64,000 bases of DNA from Micromonospora sonchi (GCF_014646235.1 NZ_BMNB01000010.1:1-64000); one strand, 5' to 3'; shown: positions 1-8,773, counted from the stretch's first letter. Numbers and translations are program-made. The notes: generated from the sequence alone by a model not told the origin.

Positions 1-8
1 TGGCAGCA

Positions 9-62
9 GCAGCCGCCTTCGATTTTGTTGTCCTCACAAACACATGATCAACAGGCGGCTGC
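9..62. other. inverted repeat, possible terminator
   Basis: GCAGCCGCC at 9-17 is repeated in inverse as GGCGGCTGC at 54-62, around an AT-richer loop of 36 bases. It could be the terminator of a gene lying left of the window; the long loop makes this uncertain. No coding region is supported in the first 130 bases. Confidence 0.3.
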
Positions 63-131
63 GTCCACGTTGCACGCCCCCACCACATCCCGGCAGGTCA
101 GACCGCCAATGGCGGCTGCCGTACTAGATGA

Positions 132-183
132 AAGGAAGGGCCCCTTATTAACGCCTGGTGTAGAGAAAGGGCCCCTTATTAAC
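132..183. repeat. paired GGGCCC repeat element, copy 1
   Basis: Two units of AGGGCCCCTTATTAAC stand about 30 bases apart, joined by a GCCTGGTGTAGAG linker. The same paired design recurs at 3120-3171 (reverse orientation relative to this copy) and at 58256-58306. It lies 65 bases past the stop of the pectate lyase gene. No transposase, target duplication or terminal repeat is visible, so this looks like a genus-specific intergenic repeat rather than an IS. Its role is unknown. Confidence 0.8.
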
Positions 184-247
184 AGCGGTGCGGTGGTGGG
201 CCGGCCGCTCGGTCCGCGGCGACGTGCCGTGCCGCAGAACGGGCGGG

Positions 248-1615
248 CTACAGCGGCAGGCGGTCGGCGCCGGCGAGCGGGCCGACCACGAGCGGCACCA
301 GCGGGGCCGGCAGCACCGGGCCGTGGCGCAGCGCCGGAGCCCAGCCGGCGTCGGGCGACAGGTCGGGATCGCGTACGGCGTTGTACGCGGCCACCAGGTC
401 GACCGGACGCGCCGCCCCGCCCGCCGGCCTGACCCAGTTGCCCCGGGTGGTGATCGCGGTGCCGCCCCAGTCGTAGAGCAGATCGGCGGCGCCGATGCCG
501 GCACCGAGGGTGAAGTGGTTGTTCTCGGCGTACACGGCGGACTGCACGCCGACGCCGATGGCGTACTCGAAGCCCTCGCCGCCGAGCCGGTAGGCGTTGT
601 TGTAGACGTCGACCTGGCCGAAGCGGACCCGGGGCAGCCGCTGTAGCGACCGGTCGAACAGGTTGTGGTGCAGGGTGACCTTGAGCCGGTCGACGTCCGG
701 CCCGACGGTGTTGGAGGAGCCGATCAGCATCAGCTTGTCCCGCCCGTCGAACCGGTTCCAGGAGGCGGTGACCAGGCTGGCGGTGTGGGTGATGTCCAGC
801 GACCCGTCGTGCACCTGGTAGGGGCGGCCGAAGTAGCTCGGCTGGGCACGGTCGGGGTTGGTGCCGTCGGTGAAGGTGTTGTGGTCGATCCAGACGTTCT
901 CGCTGCGGCGTACCGAGACCTGGTCGTACTGCGAGTTCCAGTTGCCGGTCTCACCGTCGGTGGGGGACCAGGCCGGGAAGCAGTCCCGGGCGTCGTCGAA
1001 GGTGATGTTGCGGACGATGACGTTCGAGACCCGGTCGATCATCAGGGTCAGGCCGGTCAGCCGTGCGCCGCGCAGCCCGACGATGGTGGTGTTCGAGCCG
1101 ACGTTGACCTGGGTGTGCCGGGTCTGGTTGGTCACCGACCGTACCCGCGCCTCCTCCAGCGCCCCGGTGGGCGCCGTTCGACCCCACACCGCCGGGTCGT
1201 ACGCGGCCAGGTAGGCGTCGAGCGAGTACCCGGGATCGGCCAGCTGCGTGCAGTCGAGCAGTCGGCCGTCGGCTCCCTCGAACCCGTCGATCGTGCCCTT
1301 GACGTACACAATTTTGGGGTTGTCCCCACCGAGCGCGGCGACCAGCTCGGCGCGGCTGGTGACCACATGGACCTGGTCGGCGGTGGCCACCGCGCCGCCG
1401 GTGGTGCCCGGCCCGGCGGCGGCCCAGCCGTCGCCGGTCGGCAGGGGCTGCCGGGCGAACTGCCGGGCCAGCGGGGACAACACCGCTGGGGCCAACGCCG
1501 CCGGGGACAACGCCGCCGGGCCGCCTGCGCCGGTCGGCGGGTGGACCGCTGCCGGGGCGGGAGCAACGGTCAGGGTGAGCGTGATCAATGCCGCGCCCAC
1601 AGCGATTGTACGCAT
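248..1615 (-). CDS. secreted pectate lyase, polysaccharide lyase family 1
   Basis: Predicted extracellular lyase of 455 residues that would cleave polygalacturonate by beta-elimination. Residues 1-23 form a Sec-type signal peptide (MRTIAVG, hydrophobic core, AxA-like site), followed by a Pro/Ala-rich linker. The body shows the PL1 parallel-beta-helix pattern, with WIDHNTF at 242-248 and RLPRVRFG at 326-333, the RxPR region that holds the catalytic arginine in pectate lyases. No carbohydrate-binding module is visible. The start ATG has AAGGA upstream at a long distance. It is transcribed towards the window edge, just downstream of the uronate genes, so it probably supplies oligogalacturonate or galacturonate to that block. 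The family is certain; the exact substrate is inferred. Confidence 0.9.
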   Translation of the reverse strand: MRTIAVGAALITLTLTVAPAPAAVHPPTGAGGPAALSPAALAPAVLSPLARQFARQPLPTGDGWAAAGPGTTGGAVATADQVHVVTSRAELVAALGGDNPKIVYVKGTIDGFEGADGRLLDCTQLADPGYSLDAYLAAYDPAVWGRTAPTGALEEARVRSVTNQTRHTQVNVGSNTTIVGLRGARLTGLTLMIDRVSNVIVRNITFDDARDCFPAWSPTDGETGNWNSQYDQVSVRRSENVWIDHNTFTDGTNPDRAQPSYFGRPYQVHDGSLDITHTASLVTASWNRFDGRDKLMLIGSSNTVGPDVDRLKVTLHHNLFDRSLQRLPRVRFGQVDVYNNAYRLGGEGFEYAIGVGVQSAVYAENNHFTLGAGIGAADLLYDWGGTAITTRGNWVRPAGGAARPVDLVAAYNAVRDPDLSPDAGWAPALRHGPVLPAPLVPLVVGPLAGADRLPL

Positions 1616-1826
1616 TGACTCGTACCGTTCCTTCGTCGTGTTTCTCGTTTGTCACGAAGGCTACGGTTATTGTTTGATCCAGGTCAATATAAAGGATGTG
1701 CAGCTTTGTTGCAGTAATTCATTTCGGCCGGGATTTGCCCGACCTTTTCGGGTCGGGAACCGCTGTTCATCGCGTTGGCGTCGGTCACGGGTCGACCGGT
1801 TGTTTGCAGTGGCTTTGCGGCGTCTC

Positions 1827-3179
1827 CTATTCCGTCGTCTCCGGTAGCGGGAATAGCGGGGGCGTCACCGCCCGCCACGGTCGGACCGCCCATCGCACGC
1901 CCGCCTCCGACGGCAGCACGCCATTCTCGGCGGCCCGCCGCAGCACGGCGTTGACGCCTCGGACGCGCAGCACCCGGTGCGGGCCCGCGCCGACGGCGTC
2001 GACCAGGTCGCCGTCGAGCAGGATGGGGTCGGGCGCCGCCCGCAGGGCGGTCAGTACGGCGGTGAAGGCAGCGGTACGGGCCAGGGGAGCGATCAGCGGC
2101 ACCCCGGGATCGGCTCGGTGGTCCAGCAGGTTCTCCAGCAGTCCCCGGCGACCCGGCACCTCGCGGGCAGCGCCGCCGCCGGGCAGCAGCAGCCGATCGG
2201 TCGGGTACTCCAGCACGGCCCGGCCGGCGTCGCCGGTGACGATCACCTCTCCCGGGATGAAGTCCTCCCCGGCGAGCGTCACCGCGGCCACGATCGGCGG
2301 ACCGTGGCGCGGCCGCACCCGCAGCACCGCCGTGTCGTCGACCTCGATCGGGCGGACCCGGTACCGCTCCACCTCGATGGCGGCCGGCTCGACCGGTTCG
2401 CCCGCGACCGCCTCGGCCACCGCCAGGCACTGCATCACCGCGTGCGCCAGCGGGTTGGCCAGCGCGCCGTCGAGCACCGGGCGGCCGTCGAGGAGGCGCC
2501 GCCCGGCCCATGGGGCCCGGGCGTAGTAGGCGTCCGGACGCTGCCAGGCGGCGACGGTGGCGATCCCGGTGACCGTACCCAGCCGGCCCGTCACCACCGC
2601 GTCGGTCAACGCGGTCAGCGCCGCCGAGCCGAGCGCCTGGAAACCGACCTGGGCCACCCGGCCGGTGGCGGCCAACAACCCGGCCAGTTCCTCGTGCTCG
2701 GCGGTGCAGAGCACCGGTGGCTTCTCCAGCAGCAGGTCAGCGCCGGCGGTCACCGCGTCGCGGGCGATCGGCAGGTGGGTGTGCGGCGGGGTGCAGATCA
2801 CCACCACGTCCGGCGCGACCTCGGCGAGCATCGCACGGTGATCGGTGAAGATCCGCGTACCGGTCGGCACCGGTGCGGCGGGATCCGGCTCGATCGGCCG
2901 GGTGTCCACCAGCGCGGCCAGCCGCAACCGCCCCGCGTCGTGCAGCGGGCCGATCACCCGCCGATGCCAGCGGCCGTGCCCGTTCGCCCCGACCAGCGCC
3001 ACCCGCGGCCTGCCCGCGGTGCCCGGCGCGTTAGGCGTGCTCGCGGTGCCCGGCGCGGTAGGCGTGCCCGGCGTGCCCGGCGCGGTAGGCGTGCCCGGCG
3101 TGCCCGGTGCGGTAGGCGTGTTAATAAGGGGCCCTTCCTCTGCACCAGGCGTTAATAAGGGGCCCTTCCTTGCACTCAT
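1827..3179 (-). CDS. Gfo/Idh/MocA oxidoreductase with repeat-derived N-terminus
   Basis: NAD(P)-dependent sugar oxidoreductase of 450 residues. A Rossmann motif VALVGANGHGRWH starts near residue 60, and the EKPP motif typical of the family follows about 90 residues later. The start ATG overlaps the stop of the upstream dehydrogenase gene (ATGA, 3176-3179), so the first about 55 residues lie before the domain. Residues 4-20 are encoded by the paired GGGCCC repeat (KGPLLTPG...EGPLIN), and the next about 34 by 27-bp tandem repeats rich in T, P, A and G. A start further downstream at the domain itself (near 3008) would need a non-overlapping gene arrangement. Substrate unknown; the operon context points to a uronate, aldonate or related sugar. 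Confidence 0.85.
   Translation of the reverse strand: MSARKGPLLTPGAEEGPLINTPTAPGTPGTPTAPGTPGTPTAPGTASTPNAPGTAGRPRVALVGANGHGRWHRRVIGPLHDAGRLRLAALVDTRPIEPDPAAPVPTGTRIFTDHRAMLAEVAPDVVVICTPPHTHLPIARDAVTAGADLLLEKPPVLCTAEHEELAGLLAATGRVAQVGFQALGSAALTALTDAVVTGRLGTVTGIATVAAWQRPDAYYARAPWAGRRLLDGRPVLDGALANPLAHAVMQCLAVAEAVAGEPVEPAAIEVERYRVRPIEVDDTAVLRVRPRHGPPIVAAVTLAGEDFIPGEVIVTGDAGRAVLEYPTDRLLLPGGGAAREVPGRRGLLENLLDHRADPGVPLIAPLARTAAFTAVLTALRAAPDPILLDGDLVDAVGAGPHRVLRVRGVNAVLRRAAENGVLPSEAGVRWAVRPWRAVTPPLFPLPETTE
3019..3120 (-). repeat. 27-bp tandem repeat in coding sequence
   Basis: Nearly identical 27-bp units begin at 3019, 3046, 3073 and 3100 (the last is 21 bp). Read on the minus strand they encode nine-residue Thr/Pro/Ala/Gly units (PTAPGTPGT). 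They directly abut repeat element copy 2 and form a likely disordered linker before the oxidoreductase domain. Unit copy number may vary between strains. Confidence 0.85.
3120..3171. repeat. paired GGGCCC repeat element, copy 2, inside a gene start
   Basis: GTTAATAAGGGGCCCTTCCT occurs twice here (3120-3139 and 3151-3170), separated by an 11-base linker containing TGCACCAGG. This is the inverse of copy 1 at 132-183. It sits five bases inside the start codon of the minus-strand oxidoreductase gene and stays in frame, adding residues to the protein. Confidence 0.85.
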
Positions 3180-4660
3180 GCCGCACCGGCCAGGGTGGGG
3201 GGGACGCCGTGGTGGGTGAGGTCGGTGAGCCAGGCGGTGACGTCGGTGCGGAGTTGGGCGTCCGCGGCTGTCTCGGGTGGGACGATCTCGTCGAGGGCGA
3301 GGACCGCGTCGACGGCGCCGGCCGGGGTGGGCGGCACCGCGGCCAGGGCGGTGCGGATGCGGTCGGCGAGGGGGTCGTCCAGGGGGAGGGGGCGGCCGTC
3401 GTCGGCGCTGCCCTGGGCGAACCGGATCCAGGCGGCGAGCACCAGCGCGGCCCAGCGCGCCGGGCGACCGGCCGCGCGCAGGTCGGCGATGGTGTGCAGG
3501 ATCCGCTGCGGCAGTTTCTGCGACCCGTCCATCGCCACCTGCAACGTGCGGTGCCGGATCGCCGGATTGCCGAAGCGGGCCAGCACCTGCTCGCCGTAGT
3601 CGACCACGTCGACGCCGTCGGGCGGGGTGAAGCTGGCCGCCACGTCCTCGGCGAGCAGCCGGCGCAGCACGGTGGCCAGGTGCGGCAGGGCGAGGGCGTC
3701 GGCGATGGTCTCGCACCCGGCGAGCGCGCCGAGGTAGGCGGCGGCCGAGTGCACCCCGTTGAGCGCGCGCAGCTTCAGCCGCTCCCACGGCCCGGCGTCG
3801 ACGCAGAGCACCGCGCCGGCCCGCTCCCAGGCGGGTCGGCCGCCGGGGAAGTCGTCCTCGATCACCCACTGGGTGTACGGCTCGGCCGCCACCGCGGCCA
3901 GGTCCTCGACGCCGAGCGCGTGGCGGGCCGCCGCCAGGGTGTCCGGGGTGCTGGCCGGGACGATCCGGTCCACCATGGTGCCCGGGAACCCGACCTGGGC
4001 GTCGACCCAGTCGACCACCGCCTGCGGCGTGCCCGCGTACGCCAGGGCCTGGCTGACCAGGCCGCGTAGCCGGCGACCGTTGGCGGGCAGGTTGTCGCAG
4101 CTGACCAGCGAGATCGGCCCGGCGTCGGCGGCGTGCCGGGCCAGCAGGCCGCGCACCAGCAGCCCCGGCACGGTGGCCGGCGGCCGGTCGGTGGTCAGGT
4201 CGGCGACCAGCGCCGGATCCGGACGCAGCGTGCCACCGGCCGGGTCGAGTTGGTACGCCTTCTCGGTCACCGTCAGCGTGACCACCCGGATCGCCGGGTC
4301 GGCCAGCAGCGCCACCACCGCGCGCGGGTCGGCGGCGGCCAGCCGGACGTCGGCCAACGCCCCGACCACCCGGGTGTGCCGGTCGGCAGCCGACAGGGTG
4401 CTCACGCTGAACAGGTTGTCCTGCGCGGCCAGGATCCGCACCAGGTCGGCGTTGCGCGGGGCGACGCCGACGATGCCCCAGTCGCCGCCGGCCAGGGCCA
4501 TCGCCTGCTCGGTGTAGACGGCCTGATGGGCGCGGTGGAACGCGCCGAGCCCCAGGTGCAGCACGCCGGCGGCCACGGTGCCGGGCCGGACCAGTGGGCG
4601 GGCGTCGATCGGCAGCCGGCGCAGCGCGCCGAGGTCGAGCCGGGACGCGCCCACGGTCAC
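3176..4660 (-). CDS. mannitol dehydrogenase family reductase (UxaB/UxuB-like)
   Basis: Long-chain polyol/uronate dehydrogenase of 494 residues, the usual length for mannitol 2-dehydrogenase, tagaturonate reductase and fructuronate reductase. Near the N-terminus are LHLGLGAFHRAHQAVY and an NAD-binding region (WGIVGVAPRNAD); the helical C-terminal domain holds the family motif around KLRALNGVHSA. The GTG start at 4660 is chosen because it overlaps the stop of the enolase gene by four bases (GTGA), which fits the other junctions of this operon. Next to UxaC the natural reading is an NADH-linked reduction of tagaturonate to altronate or of fructuronate to mannonate. The sequence alone does not decide between them, and mannitol or arabinitol remain possible substrates. 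Confidence 0.82.
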   Translation of the reverse strand: MTVGASRLDLGALRRLPIDARPLVRPGTVAAGVLHLGLGAFHRAHQAVYTEQAMALAGGDWGIVGVAPRNADLVRILAAQDNLFSVSTLSAADRHTRVVGALADVRLAAADPRAVVALLADPAIRVVTLTVTEKAYQLDPAGGTLRPDPALVADLTTDRPPATVPGLLVRGLLARHAADAGPISLVSCDNLPANGRRLRGLVSQALAYAGTPQAVVDWVDAQVGFPGTMVDRIVPASTPDTLAAARHALGVEDLAAVAAEPYTQWVIEDDFPGGRPAWERAGAVLCVDAGPWERLKLRALNGVHSAAAYLGALAGCETIADALALPHLATVLRRLLAEDVAASFTPPDGVDVVDYGEQVLARFGNPAIRHRTLQVAMDGSQKLPQRILHTIADLRAAGRPARWAALVLAAWIRFAQGSADDGRPLPLDDPLADRIRTALAAVPPTPAGAVDAVLALDEIVPPETAADAQLRTDVTAWLTDLTHHGVPPTLAGAA

Positions 4661-5958
4661 CGCCACGTCGGGCCGTCCGGGAAGCGGAAGGTGGCGATCG
4701 ACTCGGGGTGCATGGTGGCGCTGTAGCCCGGCGCGGTCGGCAGCAGGTACCGCCCGCCGCGGGTGCGGACCGGGTCGACGAAGTGCTCGTGCAGGTGGTC
4801 GACGTACTCCACCATCCGGCCGTCCAGGCTGGTGCCGACGCGCAGGTAGTCGAAGATCGCCAGGTGCTGGACGTACTCGCAGAGCCCGACCCCACCGGCG
4901 TGCGGGCAGATCGGCACGCCGAACCTGGCGGCCAGCAGGATCTCGGCGAGCACCTCGTTGACGCCGCCGACCCGGCAGGCGTCGATCTGCATCACGCCGA
5001 TCGCCTCGGCCTGGAGCAACTGCTTGAAGATGACCTTGTTGGCGGCCACCTCGCCGGTGGCGACCCGGCACCGGCCACCGGTCAGCTCGGTGACCGCGCG
5101 GGCGATGCGGGCGTGGCCGAGGATGTCGTCGGCGTGCGTCGGCTCCTCGATCCAGTACGGATCGACCTCGGCCAGCGCGGCCATGTTGGTGATCGCCTCG
5201 TCGACGTCCCACACCTGGTTGGCGTCCATCATCAGCAGCGCGTCCGGGCCGATCTCGGCGCGGATGATGCGGGCCCGGCGCAGGTCGTCGGCGGGCGGTC
5301 CGCCGACCTTCATCTTCATCGCCCGCCACCCGGCCGCGTACGCCGCCCGGGTCAGCGCCCGGACCTTGTCGTCCGGGTAGCCGAGCCAGCCGACCGATGT
5401 GGTGTACGAAGGGAAACCACTCTCCTCGAGCACCGCGAGCCGTTCCACCCCTCCGACTAATCCCTTGTCGAGCAGGGCGGCGGCCTCGTCGGGGGTGAGC
5501 GCGTCGCTGATGTGCTTGAAGTCGACGTTGGCGACCAGTTCGTCGGTGGGCAGCTCGGCGAGGTAGCGCCACATCGGCTTGCCGGCGAGCTTGGCCCGCA
5601 GGTCCCACACCGCGTTGACCAGCGCGCCGGTGGCCATGTGGATGACCCCCTTCTCCGGGCCTAGCCAGCGCAGCTGCACGTCGGCGACGAGCGAGCGCCA
5701 GAAGGCCACCGGCTCGGCGGTGATCTCGGCGACGGTGCGGCCGACGACGTGGTGGGCGAGGGCGCGTACGGCGGCACAGGTGATCTCGTTGCCGCGGCCG
5801 TTGGTGAAGGTGAACCCGGCACCGGTCGGCCCGCCGTCGGTGCTCAGCTCCACATAGGTGGCCGAGTAGTCGCCCCGGTTGATCGCGTCGGAGCCGTCGC
5901 CGCTGGCGGCGGTGGGGAACCGCACGTCGTGCACGGTTACGTCGGTGATGGTGGTCAT
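4657..5958 (-). CDS. enolase-superfamily sugar acid dehydratase, L-fuconate dehydratase type
   Basis: 433-residue member of the mandelate-racemase/enolase superfamily. The active site is complete: KMK with Lys215 and Lys217, metal ligands Asp245 (MDANQ), Glu271 (IEEP) and Glu303 (TGE), and His353 in CPHAGG. Spacing and motifs match L-fuconate dehydratase. That family is known to accept several aldonates, including D-altronate, so in this operon it could convert the reductase product to 2-keto-3-deoxygluconate in place of the unrelated UxaA. The ATG overlaps the uxaC stop by four bases. No 2-keto-3-deoxygluconate kinase or aldolase is seen in the window. Confidence 0.85.
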   Translation of the reverse strand: MTTITDVTVHDVRFPTAASGDGSDAINRGDYSATYVELSTDGGPTGAGFTFTNGRGNEITCAAVRALAHHVVGRTVAEITAEPVAFWRSLVADVQLRWLGPEKGVIHMATGALVNAVWDLRAKLAGKPMWRYLAELPTDELVANVDFKHISDALTPDEAAALLDKGLVGGVERLAVLEESGFPSYTTSVGWLGYPDDKVRALTRAAYAAGWRAMKMKVGGPPADDLRRARIIRAEIGPDALLMMDANQVWDVDEAITNMAALAEVDPYWIEEPTHADDILGHARIARAVTELTGGRCRVATGEVAANKVIFKQLLQAEAIGVMQIDACRVGGVNEVLAEILLAARFGVPICPHAGGVGLCEYVQHLAIFDYLRVGTSLDGRMVEYVDHLHEHFVDPVRTRGGRYLLPTAPGYSATMHPESIATFRFPDGPTWR

Positions 5959-7382
5959 GCGCTCGCTCCGAACTTGAAGACCCGCTTGGGCAGCCGGTAC
6001 GCCAGGTCGACGATGGTCTCGGCGGCCTCGTCCATGGGCAGCCGGTGCTCGGCGACGAGCCGGGCCAGGAAGCCGGCGTCGACGCGGCGCGCCACGTCGT
6101 GCCGGACCGGGATGGAGCAGAACGCGCGGGTGTCGTCGACGAACCCGGCGGTGTTGTAGAAGCCGGCGGTCTCGGTGACGGTCTCCCGGAACCGGCGCAG
6201 CACCTCGGGGGAGTCCAAAAACCACCAGGGCGCGCCGAGCAGCAGGGCGGCGTATCCGCCCGCGAGGGGCGCCAGCTCGCGGGTGAAGGTGTCCTCGTCG
6301 AGGGTGTAGAGCACCACCCGTAGCCGGGGGTCGTTGCCGTACGCGTCCAGCAGCGGGGTCAGGGCGTGCACGTATTCGGTGACCTGCGGGACGTCGCCGC
6401 CGACGTCGCGGCCGTGCCGGGCGTACAGCCACCGGTTGTGGTTGCGCACCGCGCCGGGGTGCAGCTGCATGACCAGCCCGTCGTCGAGCGACATCCGGGC
6501 GAACTCCAGCAGCATGTGCGCCCCGAACGCCTCGGTGTCGCCCGGCTCGGCCCGGCCCCGGCGGGCCCGGTCGAACAGCGCCGCCGCGTCCGCGCCGAGG
6601 TCGAGGGTGCGGGCGGTGCGGTGCCCGTGGTCGGAGGAGGTGGCGCCGGCGGCGATGAACGCCTCCCGGCGCGACCGCAGGGCGGCCAGGTAGCCGGCGT
6701 ACGTGCCGGTGTCCTCGCCGGTGATCTCGCCGAGCCGGTCGACGTTGGCCGACCAGTCCTCGAACTCCAGGTCCACCACGTTGTCCGGGCGGAAGGTGGT
6801 GACCACCCGCCCGCCGGGCCCGCCCCAGCCGTCGGCGGCGAGCTTGGCGTGCCGGCCCAGGTCGTCCAGGGGCGACTCGGTGGTGGCGAGCACCTCGATG
6901 TTGAACCGTTCGAACAGTGCCCGGGGCCGGAAGTCGGGCTCGGCGAGCCTGGCGGCGAGCGCGTCGTACATCTCGTCGGCGGTCTGCGGCGACAGCCGGG
7001 TGTCGACGGCGAAGACCTCGGTGAAGGTCTGCTCCAGCCAGAGCCGCGACGGGGTGCCCCGGAACAGGTGCCAGTGCTCGGCGAAGCGCCGCCAGATCCT
7101 GCGTCCGTCGGTTTCCACCGGGCTGCCGTCGCGGCTGGGCACGCCCAGCTCGCCCGGGGCGACGCCCTGGCTGAGCAGCATCCGGGTCAGGTAGTGGTCC
7201 GGCACGATGAGCAGCTGGGCGGGGTCACCGAATGGCTGGTCCTCGGCCAGCAGCGCCGGGTCGACGTGCCCGTGCGGGGAGATGATGGGCAGCCGTTCCA
7301 CCAGCGCGTACAGCTCCCGGGCCAGCGCGCGTTGGCCCGGTTCGGCGGGGAGGAGCAGGTCGGGACGGTTCGAGGTGGGCAC
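5955..7382 (-). CDS. uxaC: glucuronate/galacturonate isomerase UxaC
   Basis: 475-residue uronate isomerase of the amidohydrolase superfamily, the normal length for UxaC. It converts D-galacturonate to D-tagaturonate or D-glucuronate to D-fructuronate in the cytoplasm. The metal-binding HGHVD lies near residue 38; other conserved stretches include RGTPSRLWLEQTF, a conserved TTESPLDDL and MQLHPGAVRNHN. The GTG start follows a short 24-base gap after the oxidoreductase gene upstream. It feeds the reductase and enolase encoded next, with which it overlaps by ATGA junctions. Confidence 0.92.
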   Translation of the reverse strand: MPTSNRPDLLLPAEPGQRALARELYALVERLPIISPHGHVDPALLAEDQPFGDPAQLLIVPDHYLTRMLLSQGVAPGELGVPSRDGSPVETDGRRIWRRFAEHWHLFRGTPSRLWLEQTFTEVFAVDTRLSPQTADEMYDALAARLAEPDFRPRALFERFNIEVLATTESPLDDLGRHAKLAADGWGGPGGRVVTTFRPDNVVDLEFEDWSANVDRLGEITGEDTGTYAGYLAALRSRREAFIAAGATSSDHGHRTARTLDLGADAAALFDRARRGRAEPGDTEAFGAHMLLEFARMSLDDGLVMQLHPGAVRNHNRWLYARHGRDVGGDVPQVTEYVHALTPLLDAYGNDPRLRVVLYTLDEDTFTRELAPLAGGYAALLLGAPWWFLDSPEVLRRFRETVTETAGFYNTAGFVDDTRAFCSIPVRHDVARRVDAGFLARLVAEHRLPMDEAAETIVDLAYRLPKRVFKFGASA

Positions 7383-7406
7383 GGGGTGCGGCTCCTGTGG
7401 TCGAGG

Positions 7407-8735
7407 TCAGTCGAGGGTGAGCAGGTCGGCGACCCGCACGGGTGCGCCGGTGTCGAAGGACCGGTTGGCGGCCAGGCCGGTGAGCAGGGCCAGCGCGCCG
7501 TCGCGGGCGCTGGCCGCGCGGTGCAGCGGATCCGGTACGCCGCCGAACAGCACCTGGGTCATCCGGGCATCCGCGCCGCCGTGACCGTGCCGGGTGTACC
7601 CCTCGACCTCGATGCGCTGCGGCGGCGACCAGAAGGGACGCAGGGTCAGCGTGGCTCCGCCGCCCTCGGCGGCGGCCTCGGCGCCGTGCAACGCGGCGCC
7701 CTTGAGCGCGCCGGCCGCGGCGGGGCTGACGAACTCGCTCTCGCAGACCTCCAGCTCGAGGCGACCACGACTGCCGTTGACCATCACCCGGTAGCCCTCC
7801 CACGGGGCGTACGCGGTGAGGTGGTAGGTCATGGTCGCGCCGGTGGAGTAGGTGGCCAGCACCGCCATGTCGTCCTCGATGCTCACCCCCGGGGCGAAGA
7901 CGTTGCGGTCCCGGTGGTAGCCGTCGGAGCGTTCGGCGTCCAGGTACAGCTCGCGCAGCCGGGGGTGCTCGGCCAGGTGCAGCGCGAACGGGTCGTCGTC
8001 GGCGGCGGGGGCATCGTGCGCTCGCTCGTAGTCGCGGGCGTAGCCGTGCCGGCGACCGTTTTCGCCGTAGAAGAACAGCCGGCCGGCGGCGTACACTTGC
8101 ACGGGTGTGGCGTCCAGCCACCAGTTGACCAGGTCGAAGTGGTGGCTGGCCTTGTGCACCATCAGCCCGCCGGAGCTGGCCTTGTCGCGGTGCCAGCGGC
8201 GGAAGTAGTCGGCGCCGTGGCGCACGTCGAGCAGCCACTCGAAGTGCACCGAACCGATCTCGCCGACCGCGCCCTCGGCGAGCAGCCGCCGCACCTGCTC
8301 GTGCAGCGGGTTGTAGCGGTAGTTGAAGGCCACGGTCACCCGTCGGCCGGTGCGCCGTACCGCGTCGAGGATGCGTTGGCAGCGCGGCGCGTCGGTGGTC
8401 ATCGGCTTCTCGGTGACCACGTCGCAGCCGGCATCCAGCGCGGCCACCACGTACTCGTCGTGGGTGACGTCCACCGAGGTCACCAGGACCATGTCGACTC
8501 GTTCCTTGGCCAGCATGGCGGCGAAGTCACGTGCGTGGTACGTCGGCACCGGCGGGTGTCCCAGCTCGCCGAGCCACCGGTTGTGGGCGTCCATCCGCAC
8601 CTGGTTGACGTCGGCGAACGCGACCAGTTCGGCGGTGTCGGCGTGGTCGCGGACCAGTGCCCGGACGAACATCTCGGCGCGGGCGCCGGTGCCGACGACG
8701 GCGTGCCGGGCCGGCCGGCCGGGTTGCGGTGACAC
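7407..8735 (-). CDS. Gfo/Idh/MocA family oxidoreductase
   Basis: 442-residue NAD(P)-dependent dehydrogenase and the first gene of the leftward uronate operon. The N-terminal Rossmann motif is VVGTGARAE, with VVTEKPMTTD as the catalytic EKP segment; GGLMVHKASHHFD resembles the substrate-side His motif of the family. It is longer than the classic 330-380-residue members, like others found beside polysaccharide-utilisation genes. Substrate unknown. Likely controlled by the divergent LacI regulator through the TTTGCA sites in its promoter. Confidence 0.85.
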   Translation of the reverse strand: MSPQPGRPARHAVVGTGARAEMFVRALVRDHADTAELVAFADVNQVRMDAHNRWLGELGHPPVPTYHARDFAAMLAKERVDMVLVTSVDVTHDEYVVAALDAGCDVVTEKPMTTDAPRCQRILDAVRRTGRRVTVAFNYRYNPLHEQVRRLLAEGAVGEIGSVHFEWLLDVRHGADYFRRWHRDKASSGGLMVHKASHHFDLVNWWLDATPVQVYAAGRLFFYGENGRRHGYARDYERAHDAPAADDDPFALHLAEHPRLRELYLDAERSDGYHRDRNVFAPGVSIEDDMAVLATYSTGATMTYHLTAYAPWEGYRVMVNGSRGRLELEVCESEFVSPAAAGALKGAALHGAEAAAEGGGATLTLRPFWSPPQRIEVEGYTRHGHGGADARMTQVLFGGVPDPLHRAASARDGALALLTGLAANRSFDTGAPVRVADLLTLD

Positions 8736-8756
8736 GGACCGATCCTCCTCGATCTC

Positions 8757-8773
8757 TTTGCAAACCTTTGCAG
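8757..8773. promoter_or_regulatory. candidate LacI operator, TTTGCAAA plus CTTTGCAG
   Basis: The perfect 8-bp palindrome TTTGCAAA (8757-8764) is followed after one base by CTTTGCAG (8766-8773). Both carry TTTGCA, which recurs at 8919-8924 within the promoter of the divergent LacI gene. The site is 22 bases upstream of the first gene of the uronate operon, a suitable place for repression. Confidence 0.5.

Noticed and set aside
25..432. Open frame through the first repeat element
   Set aside because: It overlaps the pectate lyase end, is Arg/Pro rich and has no homology signal; the KGPLLTPG peptide comes from the repeat itself.
951..1655. Long antisense-like and out-of-frame open frames over the pectate lyase gene
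   Set aside because: Arg/Pro-rich composition without family motifs; shadows of a GC-rich real gene, as at many other places.
1827..4895. A single 1022-codon open frame joining the dehydrogenase region to the Gfo/Idh gene
   Set aside because: The upper part is the wrong frame of the reductase gene; the correct start is the ATGA overlap at 3179.
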